From NCBI RefSeq assembly GCF_900114055.1, contig NZ_FORR01000027.1:1-34733 (forward strand): a stretch of DNA of 34,733 nucleotides, read 5' to 3'. The notes under the pieces were generated by a model that was not told where the DNA came from, ran no database searches, and was given only the letters and a program-made list of their open reading frames with translations. Shown here in pieces: positions 1 to 8,556 of this stretch; position 1 is the stretch's first letter; every line of letters starts with the position of its first letter. The DNA comes from Thermoflavimicrobium dichotomicum. GTDB lineage: Bacteria > Bacillota > Bacilli > Thermoactinomycetales > Thermoactinomycetaceae. The position numbers and the translations under genes are program-made.

Positions 1-29
1 ATCCACCGTGTGCCCTTAGTAGCTTAACC
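1..29 (-). rRNA. rrl: 23S rRNA, 5' end (partial)
   Basis: Read on the minus strand, these bases give the universal bacterial 23S 5' start (GGTTAAGCTACTAAGGGC, then ACACGGTGGAT). The gene runs off the left edge. Directly upstream, the minus strand carries the conserved pre-23S block CCTTGAAAATTAGATAAGG (about positions 79-97). No 16S gene or tRNA lies upstream on this strand within the window until 34.3 kb. Confidence 0.93.
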
Positions 30-139
30 TGTTGCTAAAGGTACTCGTCTCGGTGATACCCTTGACTTGACTTCATTTCCTTATCTAATTTTCAAGGTGC
101 GTTTCTCATTTTCACCGCTCATCAGCGGCGACAGGAAAT

Positions 140-168
140 AATATATCATGCTCAAAATCAAAATGCAA
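140..168 (-). promoter_or_regulatory. Promoter reading into the 23S rRNA gene
   Basis: On the minus strand: -35 TTGCAT (168-163), a 17-bp spacer, and -10 TATATT (145-140) preceded by TGA, which makes an extended -10. Transcription would start near 133 and leave a leader of about 100 nt before the 23S 5' end. The leader holds a small hairpin (CCGCT-GATG-AGCGG) and the usual pre-23S sequence. Near-consensus elements at the right distance suggest that the 23S gene has its own promoter here. Confidence 0.7.
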
Positions 169-364
169 TATTCTTTTTACAAGAAATTTATTCCAAATCA
201 GTAACGGTTCATACTTCGGGAAAGTTGCTGGAACACGAACCTTCGTCTTTATAGATCATCGTTCTCTCATCGAATGCCCCACACTGTTATCTGATATAAA
301 AATATATGTAATTATAATAGTTTATAGACTAAATAAACTAAATAAGGGTATAAAAAATGGAGGA

Positions 365-470
365 TGTTGACAAACAAAGCGGCTCCTATTCCATTGTTCG
401 ACTTTTGCTCGTTATCAGAGCGGAAGCGAAGCGGAAAAGGATCCCCAGCGCTAAAAAGAAGGCTTTGTCA
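365..470 (+). repeat. Dispersed hairpin element, copy A (diverged)
   Basis: Starts GTTGACAAAC and ends GGCTTTGTCA, so the ends form the inverted repeat TGACAAA/TTTGTCA shared by the family. The interior keeps the CGAC-TTTTGCTCG and GAAGCGAAGCGGAAAAGG blocks seen in the other copies but has lost much of the long central stem. The best-preserved relatives lie at 20603-20717 and 28959-29070. Confidence 0.6.
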
Positions 471-560
471 CTAAACTGGAATAATAAGTTTGGTTCCTAT
501 TTGGCGTGCCTCGATTACCAGCTGATTAAAAATAAAATATTACGTATATTTATAAACAAA

Positions 561-589
561 TTGACGTACTATCTTGTCCCACATACTAT
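561..589 (+). promoter_or_regulatory. Candidate promoter of putP
   Basis: TTGACG (561-566), a 17-bp spacer and TACTAT (584-589). It lies about 75 bases before the putP start. The -10 is only a partial match, so this is a candidate. Confidence 0.4.
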
Positions 590-664
590 TAGTTATAACT
601 GTTTATTTTTATATAATATTTTTCTTTCTAAAAGAAAAAATAAAATGAGGGAGGGAAACTCTGC

Positions 665-2131
665 ATGGATTACAAAGTATTCATATCCATTGGCATTTAT
701 ATTGTTGGTATGCTTATCATCGGGTTTTATGCATACAAAAGAACCTCGGATCTGTCCGACTATATGCTGGGTGGGCGAAACCTGGGTCCTGTTGTTACCG
801 CATTAAGCGCGGGTGCATCGGATATGAGTGGTTGGTTATTGATGGGGCTTCCTGGCGCCATGTATGTAAGCGGCTTAAGCAGTGGATGGATTGTGGTTGG
901 TTTAACATTGGGAGCCTATTTAAACTGGTTATTTGTAGCACCACGTTTAAGAGTCTATACTGAAATCGCTAACGATTCCATTACCATTCCAGACTATTTC
1001 GAAAATCGTTTTAAAGATCAATCGCACATTTTACGTGTAGCATCAGCACTCGTCATTCTTGTATTCTTTACCTTGTATACATCATCAGGGATGGTTGCAG
1101 GTGGAGAGTTGTTCAAAAGTGCATTTCAGATGGATTACCAGTTAGGTCTCTGGCTTACAGGCGGTGTTGTCATTATCTATACTTTATTTGGCGGTTTTCT
1201 CGCCGTCAGCTGGACTGATTTGGTACAAGGAACCTTGATGTTTTTGGCTCTTATTCTTGTTCCTGTCGTGACAATTATGGAAATCGGAGGGATTGGGCCT
1301 ACATTTAACACCATTCATTCCATTGATCCGACACTCCTGGATGCTTTTAAAGGTACCACCGTCATTGGGATTATTTCTCTTTTAGCATGGGGACTTGGGT
1401 ACTTTGGACAGCCACACATTATTGTCCGTTTTATGGCGATCACTTCAATCAAGGAAATGAAAAACGCCAGACGCGTGGGTATGGGCTGGATGATCTTCTC
1501 CCTCGTTGGGGCCATGTTTACGGGTCTCGTAGGTATTGCCTACTTCCACATCAAACACACCAAATTGGAAAACCCCGAAACCGTCTTTATTTTCTTGTCC
1601 AATATCTTATTCCATCCTTTGATTGCCGGCTTCCTGTTGGCCGCGATCCTGGCTGCGATTATGAGTACCATTTCATCCCAGTTACTTGTAACAGCCAGCT
1701 CCCTGACCCAAGATTTTTATCGTGTATTTTTCCGCCGATCCGCTTCCGAAAAGGAAATGGTATTGGTAGGACGGCTTTCTCTGTTGGGAGTTGCAATTAT
1801 CGCGCTATTATTGGCTATTAATCCCAATAATACCATTCTAAACCTCGTCGGATACGCTTGGGCTGGATTTGGTTCGTCATTTGGCCCAGTCGTTTTGCTC
1901 AGCCTGTACTGGAAGCGCATGACGAAATGGGGAGCACTTGCTGGCATGATTGTCGGTGCCATTACCGTTATTGTTTGGGAACAATTCAAGGCACTTGAAG
2001 CCGTTTATGAAATGATTCCTGGCTTTATCGCAGGTACTCTGGCCATCATCATTGTCAGCTTGCTAACAGCAAAACCCGCTGAAAACATCGAAACAGAATT
2101 TGAAGAAGCTGTGAAGAAAACCGCTGGTTAA
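665..2131 (+). CDS. putP: Sodium/proline symporter (PutP/OpuE type)
   Basis: 488 residues, the usual length for the sodium:solute symporter (SSF) family. It is hydrophobic throughout with about 13 predicted membrane helices. The N-terminal part reads like PutP: DYMLGGRNLGPVVTALSAGA followed by SDMSGWLLMGLPGAMY, the stretch that carries sodium and substrate contacts in PutP. The family takes up proline with sodium, either for use as carbon and nitrogen (PutP) or for osmoprotection (OpuE); the sequence does not decide between them. The start is ATG 665 behind GAGGGAGGG at 648-656. It is a single-gene unit: a strong hairpin terminator follows 43 bases after the stop. Nothing looks broken. Confidence 0.9.
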   Translation: MDYKVFISIGIYIVGMLIIGFYAYKRTSDLSDYMLGGRNLGPVVTALSAGASDMSGWLLMGLPGAMYVSGLSSGWIVVGLTLGAYLNWLFVAPRLRVYTEIANDSITIPDYFENRFKDQSHILRVASALVILVFFTLYTSSGMVAGGELFKSAFQMDYQLGLWLTGGVVIIYTLFGGFLAVSWTDLVQGTLMFLALILVPVVTIMEIGGIGPTFNTIHSIDPTLLDAFKGTTVIGIISLLAWGLGYFGQPHIIVRFMAITSIKEMKNARRVGMGWMIFSLVGAMFTGLVGIAYFHIKHTKLENPETVFIFLSNILFHPLIAGFLLAAILAAIMSTISSQLLVTASSLTQDFYRVFFRRSASEKEMVLVGRLSLLGVAIIALLLAINPNNTILNLVGYAWAGFGSSFGPVVLLSLYWKRMTKWGALAGMIVGAITVIVWEQFKALEAVYEMIPGFIAGTLAIIIVSLLTAKPAENIETEFEEAVKKTAG

Positions 2132-2174
2132 TATTTGATATCTATAAAAGAACTGGATTAGCTATAGCAAAATG

Positions 2175-2221
2175 AAAAGCACTTGCATTTTTGCTACTTA
2201 GATAAAATGCAAGTGCTTTTT
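2175..2221. terminator. Bidirectional terminator after putP
   Basis: A 17-bp perfect stem (AAAAGCACTTGCATTTT at 2175-2191 with its complement at 2204-2220) and a 12-base loop. T-runs on either side let it serve putP on the plus strand and the permease side on the minus strand. Confidence 0.85.
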
Positions 2222-2224
2222 ACA

Positions 2225-2452
2225 TCAAACATCTTCATTCGCAATCAATTGAATAAGACGGGGCATGCTGGGATCAAATCCTCCCAAATCCCATGAATGA
2301 GGATCATCCGGATCCACCAGCGTAACATTATAGGGTGTAAGGGTAACATATATGGCTTTAATATGCGGATTCACTTTTGCCCGATATTCAGCCAATGCTT
2401 GGCTTGGATGTCTTCTTCCTGCCCACGATTCGCTATCCGTCCAATTACTAGC
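2225..2452 (-). pseudogene. C-terminal remnant of a Ro60/TROVE-domain protein
   Basis: Read on the minus strand, this stretch gives about 75 residues in one open frame ending at TGA 2227-2225. It contains WTDSESWAGRRHPSQALAEY, then IKAIYVTLTPYNVTLVDPDD and LGGFDPSMPRLIQLI. This matches the end of bacterial Ro60 (Rsr, TROVE plus von Willebrand A domain) proteins, where TDNETWAG, HP-QAL-YR, ADP-DPG and V-GFD-P-LI motifs occur in that order. Ro60 is normally about 500 residues and binds Y RNAs. Here a stop lies in frame just upstream and the permease stop codon sits inside the same bases, so about 85% of the gene is gone. The assignment rests on remembered family motifs, not a search. Confidence 0.65.
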
Positions 2453-3785
2453 TTATATCCAATTCAAACACAGGCTTTCTCCCTTTTAAATAGAAGGCAC
2501 TATATAGCAGACCAACAACCAGCCAGGCTGTACCTAACAACATCGCGGATCCATGTAAACTGGTAAACAGCCACAAAGTTAACATGACTCCAATAGTGGG
2601 ACAAAGGAAATAGCGGATGAAATTCATTCCACCCCGCTGTTTTTGCCGCCAATAATAGTGGGCGATCACCGAGAAGTTCACAAACAAAAAACCGATCAGA
2701 GCACCAAAGCTGATAAATGAATAGATGACTTCCAGTTCACCCAATACCGCAGTCAAGGATATGAGTCCGATGAGCAAAATATTAAATACAGGCGTCCGCC
2801 ATTTCGGATGCAAATAAGCAAATGCTTTTGGAAACGATCCGTCTCTTCCCATCGCATATAAAAGACGGGAAGCACTGGCATACGAAGACAAAGATGAAGA
2901 GAAGACCGCAACCATGGTTCCTGACAGGAAAAAGGAATACAAAAAAGCGCCGCCCACAAACTTGGCAATCTCTAATGAAGCTGCATCTGCTTTCTTAAAG
3001 GCCGTAAAATTCGGATGAACCAAATGTAAAAAATAAGAGGTGCAAGTAAACAGGAGCCCGCCAATCAGTGCGATCAGGAAAATGGCACGAGGGATCGTTT
3101 TTTTCGGTTGCAGGGTTTCTTCCGACAAAGTGGTAACTGCATCAAAACCCAAAAAAGAAAAACACAAAATCGATGCACCGGTCAGAATGAGCGAAACATC
3201 GATATCCGGGGTATAAAACGGATCCAGTGTTACTAACGTTCCGCTACCAAGACCATTGACCAGCCCTTTGATCATAAAGCCGACAAAAACAACCAATACC
3301 AAAGTTTGAAAGGTAACAAACAGGGTGTTCATATTGGCTGTCAACTTAATCCCAAAAATATTGATGGTGGTAATCATGATGGCCAGTAGCAAGACCCAAA
3401 TCGCACCGGGAATTTGGGGAAAGGCCGCACTCAGGTAAGCACTTCCAATCGCAAAGTTCACCATCGGCAAAAACAGATAATCGAGCAGTACTGCCCATCC
3501 AACCAAAAAACCAACTGTGGGATGGATACTTTTTTGCGCATACGTATAGGTGGATCCGGCTACCGGATAAGCTTTGACCATTTGTCCATAACTATATGCC
3601 GTAAACAACAACGCCACCAGAATAACCAGGTAGGATAAAGGAACGTGCCCCTTTGTTTCTTGAGCCACCACCCCATATGAATCAAAAACAACCAGAGGGT
3701 CCATATAAGCAAGACCGATTAAAACCACAGGGGCTAAGGTAAGTGTTCGTTTAAGTTTAACATTTTTGTCCACATAATGGTTCAA
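2448..3785 (-). CDS. APC-superfamily amino acid/polyamine permease
   Basis: 445 residues with about 12 membrane helices; the N-terminal LAPVVLIGLAYMDPLVVFDS and the helix-break motif KLTANMN mark the APC (amino acid-polyamine-organocation) superfamily. It is closest in feel to PuuP-type importers, though the substrate cannot be read from sequence. The frame is open to ATG 3809, but AAGGAGG ends seven bases before TTG 3785, which I take as the start (protein begins NHYVDKNVKLKRTL after the initiator). It lies upstream of debris of a Ro60 gene and on the same strand as the hut genes, but is separated from them by the IS605-like element, so a role in histidine or glutamate uptake is only a possibility. 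Confidence 0.8.
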   Translation of the reverse strand: MNHYVDKNVKLKRTLTLAPVVLIGLAYMDPLVVFDSYGVVAQETKGHVPLSYLVILVALLFTAYSYGQMVKAYPVAGSTYTYAQKSIHPTVGFLVGWAVLLDYLFLPMVNFAIGSAYLSAAFPQIPGAIWVLLLAIMITTINIFGIKLTANMNTLFVTFQTLVLVVFVGFMIKGLVNGLGSGTLVTLDPFYTPDIDVSLILTGASILCFSFLGFDAVTTLSEETLQPKKTIPRAIFLIALIGGLLFTCTSYFLHLVHPNFTAFKKADAASLEIAKFVGGAFLYSFFLSGTMVAVFSSSLSSYASASRLLYAMGRDGSFPKAFAYLHPKWRTPVFNILLIGLISLTAVLGELEVIYSFISFGALIGFLFVNFSVIAHYYWRQKQRGGMNFIRYFLCPTIGVMLTLWLFTSLHGSAMLLGTAWLVVGLLYSAFYLKGRKPVFELDIS

Positions 3786-4159
3786 CTCAGTACCTCCTTC
3801 ACCTGACAAGCTATTTCAAAAATCAGCGGAGTTTTTCCAAGCGAGTGACTACAGGCCCTACCCAACGAGAGACGGAAAGCGAAAGATGAAAAACGTAGGC
3901 AATTTCCATTAATACGGATGCGTATTTTGCCGCTTCTTTCGCTTCCGGCTCAGAGCGGCACAGAAATCCTTCCTCGCAGGGCATTGTCGGAATGAATCGG
4001 AAAAACGGAACGGATACCCAAATCGATTTGTAACTCTGGGGACTTAGGCAATGACTCCTACAAACGAACCATGTTAACAATACAATCATTTGCGGATAAA
4101 ATCAAATGATTTTTTCAAAAATAACTTGTTTAAAAAATAAAAATGCGGAATCTGTTTAT
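3786..4159. other. Intergenic stretch with no convincing gene
   Basis: A minus-strand frame (3823-4089, 88 codons) exists but has no ribosome site and no recognisable motif. The stretch 4089-4159 is AT-rich and leads into the left end of the IS605-like element. Confidence 0.5.
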
Positions 4160-4546
4160 ATCCTTGCGAGCGAGAAAACCCCTAGCTTCTTGAGCTATGG
4201 GGATGAGAGCGAGCGTCGGACGAGGGAGGGCATTAGCCCTTGTGCCAAGTCCGGTATGTTTTCAGAAAAGTATTTACAAACAAATGTTCCACTGTTAAAA
4301 TACAGCCAGTTGCTCCTTGACAAGTGGATAGCATATAGGGTTGTGCAAGCCAATCACCTTGCATGTAAAATGCTATGTGTATGGACTGGCTAGACTGAAA
4401 AGCGAAAACCAAGCAACAGGTCTAGCCTGTGACGTAGCAACTCAAACTGTTTAACCGTGGGGTCCACGGGGTTAGCTTGGTCAACTTCCTGTCAGTGGAC
4501 AGGATTACCCAAGAATCCCCTGCGTTTACACATAGGGAGTGGTCAA
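4160..4546 (+). mobile_element. IS200/IS605-like solo element with omega-RNA-type right end
   Basis: About 0.39 kb with no transposase and no tnpB. The left part has an imperfect hairpin (CCCCTAGCT-TCTTG-AGCTATGGGG, 4179-4202). The right part carries two clear stem-loops (CCGTGG-GGT-CCACGG; CCTGTC-AGTG-GACAGG), then AAGAATCCCCTGCG, and ends in TCAA. That order is the right end of IS605-group elements, which overlaps the omega (guide) RNA of TnpB in complete elements. TTTAT precedes the left hairpin and could be the target motif. The last hairpin is partly decayed. I see it as a non-autonomous derivative or internally deleted copy. The family call is from remembered end structure. Confidence 0.65.
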
Positions 4547-5544
4547 GCGTTTTTTCTTTTTACCAATCCCGTTAGAAATGAAAGCATTACATGAACGCCT
4601 GCTTTTACGGTTGCCTGCTCTACATCGCGATAGGGATCCAGGCAAACCAGATCCATCGCTTTGACTTTTGGACAGGCACCTGCCAATAAAACAGCTTCAA
4701 ACAATTCATCCGTGCGCATTCCACCCGGTGTTGCAGCAGGAGCCCCGGGACCCACGCTGATATCCAATACATCCATGTCAACCGTGAGGTAGATCGTGTC
4801 TACTTTTTGGCTCAGCTGTTGCAAAGCATCCTGTACCACCTGGGCTACGCCTTTTTTGCGTGCTTCCTTTAAGGTGACATAATGGACACCCACTTCATCG
4901 GCATACACTTTTAATGATTTGGCATTGAAAAAGCCATGCAATCCAATGTTGTAAACATCTTCCCCACGAATGGTACCGCTTTCAATCAGGTTTCGGATGG
5001 GTGTACCATTGCTTGGCCCGTTATCTTCCAAGGAGCGAAGATCAAAATGGGTATCCAGCTGCAAAATGCCGATGCGTTCATCGGGATGGGCTTCTTTCCA
5101 TCCCTTGACCAACATGGCCGTAATCGAATGATCCCCCCCGATCACCAGTGGCAAGGTATGGGGATGATGGGTGCGCATCGCTACCATCGCTTCCTGAATA
5201 TGGCGGTGACAGGCTGGTATGTCGGTCACGTGCTGTCTGACATCTCCCAAATCCACCACTTTCAGAGCCGTTAAATCCACATCTTCTTCCATGTTATAGG
5301 TGGTAAAATACTTCCACGCCCGGCGGATGGCATCCGGGTTTTCACTGGCGGCTGACGCACTGATCGAGGAGCGGGAGAGCGGTACGCCGAGGATGGCCAC
5401 ATCAAAGTGTGACCAATCCACGGTTTCGCCTTCTTTCACGTCCAAGGTCTGAATCCACTCATGCACTTTGGGTTCTTGCACATCTTTGGGGGCATTCCAG
5501 CGAAAAGAAGGAGGATTCAGCAAAGGATACGGATAGTTACGCAT
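4543..5544 (-). CDS. hutG: Formimidoylglutamase
   Basis: 333 residues of the ureohydrolase (arginase/agmatinase) fold. It hydrolyses N-formimidoyl-L-glutamate to glutamate and formamide, the last step of histidine breakdown, in the cytoplasm. Manganese-binding motifs are visible in order: GGDHS, then LDTHFD (D-x-H-x-D) and VDMDVLD (D-x-D). The frame opens at GTG 5553, but AGGAG lies eight bases before ATG 5544, which I prefer; that start overlaps the end of hutI by eight bases, which indicates translational coupling. The stop codon (TGA 4545-4543) falls on the terminal TCAA of the IS605-like element, so the natural end of the gene has probably been replaced by element sequence. Its length still fits the family. 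Confidence 0.93.
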   Translation of the reverse strand: MRNYPYPLLNPPSFRWNAPKDVQEPKVHEWIQTLDVKEGETVDWSHFDVAILGVPLSRSSISASAASENPDAIRRAWKYFTTYNMEEDVDLTALKVVDLGDVRQHVTDIPACHRHIQEAMVAMRTHHPHTLPLVIGGDHSITAMLVKGWKEAHPDERIGILQLDTHFDLRSLEDNGPSNGTPIRNLIESGTIRGEDVYNIGLHGFFNAKSLKVYADEVGVHYVTLKEARKKGVAQVVQDALQQLSQKVDTIYLTVDMDVLDISVGPGAPAATPGGMRTDELFEAVLLAGACPKVKAMDLVCLDPYRDVEQATVKAGVHVMLSFLTGLVKRKNA

Positions 5545-6829
5545 CGGCTCCACTCCTTTTCACCTGATTTTCGACAACCACTTTTCCATTTTTGATGACC
5601 GTATGGACATGGTTCACACCATAGAAATAAGACAGGCTCATATAATTCGGCACATCAAAGATGACCAGGTCTGCTTTTTTCCCTTGTTCGATGCTACCGA
5701 TCTCATGCCCGCGGCAAATCGCATGCGCGGCATTGATGGTCACGGCAGCCAATACTTCAGCAGGGGTCATCCCCATCTTCAGGCAACCAAGGTTCATGAT
5801 CAGCGGCAGCGAAACAGTGGGGGAAGAGCCCGGGTTGCAATCGGTCGATAAAGCGACAGGTACACCAGCATCGATCATTTTGCGGCCGGAAGCCACCTCC
5901 GCCATCAGGAAGAAAGCCGTACCGGGCAACAGGACACCAACCACGCCTTTTTCGGTCATTGCCTGAATGCCTTCGTCGGACGCTTTTAACAAATGGTCTG
6001 CAGATACACAGTCGACAGCCGCTGCCAATTCGGCTCCACCATAAGGCTCAATCTCATCCGCATGAATTTTGGGTTTCAAGCCGTACTCCAACCCTGCTTC
6101 CAAAATGCGCCGGGATTGCTCAGGGGTAAACACTCCCCGCTCACAAAACACATCATTGAATTCAGCCAAACCACGCCGTGCCACTTCAGGAATCATCCCG
6201 GTGATCACTTTATCCACATAACGGTCAGGATCTTCCCTATACTCCGCAGGCACGGCATGAGCTCCCATAAACGTGGACACCACATCCACCTCATGCTTTT
6301 CATTCAACGCTTGCGCCACTTCCAATTGTTTGATTTCATGCTCCAAGGTGAGTCCGTAACCGCTTTTCGCTTCGACCGTGGTCACCCCATGCAGTAAAAA
6401 CTGATCCAAGCGCCGTTTGCTTTCCGTAAAAAGTTGCGCATGATCCGCCTGCCGGGTCGCCCGGGTGGTTGCATGAATTCCGCCACCAGCATTCATGATT
6501 TCCATATAGGTAGCCCCTTTAAGTCGCATCTCAAACTCGTTTTCCCGGCTACCCGCGTAGACAAGATGGGTATGAGGATCGATCAGTCCCGGTGTGACCA
6601 AACGACCTGTAGCATCAATGGTATCCGCTTCTGCCAAGCGATGTAGGTAATGCTTTATGATCTCTTCGTCTTTGCCCACTTTTTGAATGACGCCATTTTC
6701 GATCCACACACTGCCATCTTCAATGATTTTCAGATCATTCATCTCTTGACCGCATAGCGGTTTGTCCGAACTTCCGGCTAACGTGACCAACTGTTTGGCA
6801 TGACGAATCAACAGCGGCTTTTGATTCAA
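5537..6829 (-). CDS. hutI: Imidazolonepropionase
   Basis: 430 residues of the amidohydrolase superfamily. It opens the ring of 4-imidazolone-5-propionate to give N-formimidoyl-L-glutamate. Metal-site motif: DPHTHLVYAGSRENEF; further family landmarks are KSGYGL, HADE and STDCNPGSSPT. The frame runs back to 6883, but AAAGGAGG sits just before TTG 6829, and the protein from there (NQKPLLIRHAKQLVTL) starts like other HutI proteins, so TTG is the likely start. It lies 74 bases after hutU and overlaps hutG, giving a hutU-hutI-hutG operon in the same order as Bacillus. Confidence 0.94.
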   Translation of the reverse strand: MNQKPLLIRHAKQLVTLAGSSDKPLCGQEMNDLKIIEDGSVWIENGVIQKVGKDEEIIKHYLHRLAEADTIDATGRLVTPGLIDPHTHLVYAGSRENEFEMRLKGATYMEIMNAGGGIHATTRATRQADHAQLFTESKRRLDQFLLHGVTTVEAKSGYGLTLEHEIKQLEVAQALNEKHEVDVVSTFMGAHAVPAEYREDPDRYVDKVITGMIPEVARRGLAEFNDVFCERGVFTPEQSRRILEAGLEYGLKPKIHADEIEPYGGAELAAAVDCVSADHLLKASDEGIQAMTEKGVVGVLLPGTAFFLMAEVASGRKMIDAGVPVALSTDCNPGSSPTVSLPLIMNLGCLKMGMTPAEVLAAVTINAAHAICRGHEIGSIEQGKKADLVIFDVPNYMSLSYFYGVNHVHTVIKNGKVVVENQVKRSGADA

Positions 6830-6903
6830 TATACGAACCTCCTTTGCTTTACAGAGAATGGACGAACCGGGCGCTCCCTCCATTCTCCCATTCCCTTTTC
6901 TGT

Positions 6904-8556
6904 TTACTCCTTCAGCATGGGAATATGAACTCCTTTTTCTTTCGCCGTTTGGACAGCCTGTTCATATCCCGCATCGGCGTGACGGACAATTCCCATGCCT
7001 GGATCCGTCGTAAGTACACGTTCTAACCGTTTTTCGGCTTCTTTCGTACCATCGGCCACGATCACCATCCCCGCATGCAGGGAGTAACCCATGCCGACTC
7101 CACCGCCATGATGCACCGAGACCCAGCTTGCTCCACCGACAGCGTTGATCAAGGCATTCAGGATCGGCCAGTCGGCTACCGCATCGCTGCCATCTTTCAT
7201 GCCTTCCGTCTCCCGGTTGGGTGAAGCGACTGAACCGGAATCCAAGTGATCCCGTCCGATCACGATGGGGGCTTTCAGCTCTCCCGAAGCCACCATATCG
7301 TTGATGATTTTGCCAAAGCGGGCCCGTTCACCATAGCCTAACCAGCAGATCCGCGCCGGCAAGCCCTGGAAGGTGATCTTCTCCTGGGCCATGCGAATCC
7401 AGCGGCAAAGATGTTCATTGTCGCCAAACTCACGTAAAATGACTTCATCCGTTTTATAAATGTCCTCTGGATCCCCCGACAGTGCCACCCAACGGAATGG
7501 CCCTTTTCCTTCACAAAAGAGCGGACGGATATAGGCAGGAACAAAGCCCGGGAAGTCAAAGGCATTCTCTACCCCCTGATCTTTGGCAACCTGGCGGATA
7601 TTGTTTCCATAGTCAAAGACGACAGCCCCCTGTTTTTGCATTTCCAACATGGCTCGTACATGCACAGCCATGCTTTGTCTGGCCCGCTCTTCGACTTGTT
7701 TTGGATCCGTTTTTCTTAGCTCAGCAGCTTCTTCCAGGGTCATCCCTTGCGGGAGATAGCCGTTCAGCGGATCATGGGCGGATGTTTGATCCGTCACAAT
7801 GTCCGGGATAAAGCCTTTTTCCATCATTTGGGGTAAAATGTCAGCTGCATTGCCTAACAATCCGATGGATAACGGTTTTCCTTCCTCTTTGGCTTTCCGA
7901 GCCAAAGCAATCGCTTCATCCAGGCGGTCTACCCTGGTATCCAGATATTGGGTATCCAGGCGGCGCTGAATTCGAACGGGATCCACTTCAATGGCAATGA
8001 CCACGCCTTCGTTCAGGGTAACGGCTAACGGTTGAGCACCACCCATTCCACCCAGTCCGGCGGTGACGGTAATGGTTCCTTTCAGGCTGCCGCCAAAATG
8101 TTGCCGTGCACACTCGGCAAAGGTTTCATACGTTCCCTGTACAATGCCCTGGCTCCCGATATATATCCAGCTACCTGCCGTCATCTGGCCATACATCATC
8201 AGTCCTTTTTTCTCCAGCTCATGGAAATGATCCCAATTCGCCCAAGCAGGAACCAGGTTGGAGTTGGCAATGAGCACCCTTGGAGCGTCTGTATGTGTTC
8301 GAAAGACAGCGACCGGTTTCCCCGATTGAATCAACAAGGTTTCATCGTTTTCCAGTTGCGTCAGTGTTTTCACAATTGCATCAAATGCTTCCCAGTTGCG
8401 TGCTGCTTTTCCAATCCCGCCATAAACGATCAATTCTTCCGGCTTTTCCGCCACTTCCGGATCCAGGTTATTCATCAGCATCCGTAAAGCTGCCTCCTGG
8501 ATCCATCCTTTGGCATGCAATTTGGTTCCCCGATAGGCCCGAATGGTACGAGACAT
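6904..8556 (-). CDS. hutU: Urocanate hydratase
   Basis: 550 residues, full length for the family. It hydrates urocanate to 4-imidazolone-5-propionate using tightly bound NAD+ as electrophile. Visible landmarks: N-terminal [15 protein letters not shown], the NAD-loop [13 protein letters not shown] at residues 167-179, [12 protein letters not shown], and [18 protein letters not shown] near the C-terminus. ATG 8556 follows AAAGGAGAGAGAG. It is first in hutU-hutI-hutG. In Bacillus the set also has hutP (antiterminator) and hutH (histidine ammonia-lyase) upstream; neither is present here. The upstream 480 bases hold only a hairpin element and the fic gene on the other strand. hutH must be elsewhere if the pathway starts from histidine. 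Confidence 0.95.
   Translation of the reverse strand: MSRTIRAYRGTKLHAKGWIQEAALRMLMNNLDPEVAEKPEELIVYGGIGKAARNWEAFDAIVKTLTQLENDETLLIQSGKPVAVFRTHTDAPRVLIANSNLVPAWANWDHFHELEKKGLMMYGQMTAGSWIYIGSQGIVQGTYETFAECARQHFGGSLKGTITVTAGLGGMGGAQPLAVTLNEGVVIAIEVDPVRIQRRLDTQYLDTRVDRLDEAIALARKAKEEGKPLSIGLLGNAADILPQMMEKGFIPDIVTDQTSAHDPLNGYLPQGMTLEEAAELRKTDPKQVEERARQSMAVHVRAMLEMQKQGAVVFDYGNNIRQVAKDQGVENAFDFPGFVPAYIRPLFCEGKGPFRWVALSGDPEDIYKTDEVILREFGDNEHLCRWIRMAQEKITFQGLPARICWLGYGERARFGKIINDMVASGELKAPIVIGRDHLDSGSVASPNRETEGMKDGSDAVADWPILNALINAVGGASWVSVHHGGGVGMGYSLHAGMVIVADGTKEAEKRLERVLTTDPGMGIVRHADAGYEQAVQTAKEKGVHIPMLKE

Larger units (their letters stand above)
169..664. other. Intergenic region between 23S promoter and putP
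   Basis: AT-rich, with no convincing gene. It contains one diverged copy of the dispersed hairpin element (365-470) and, nearer putP, a candidate promoter (561-589). An open frame from 357 into putP exists but crosses the repeat element, lacks family features and overlaps the real start of putP. Confidence 0.6.

Noticed and set aside
357-806. 149-codon plus-strand open frame before putP
   Set aside because: It crosses a dispersed hairpin element, has no family features and overlaps the well-supported putP start in another frame.
3823-4089. 88-codon minus-strand open frame
   Set aside because: No ribosome site, no motif and no neighbour support.
4106-4393. 95-codon plus-strand frame in the IS605-like element as a TnpB remnant
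   Set aside because: It shows none of the TnpB C-terminal zinc-finger or RuvC motifs and spans the left end hairpin.
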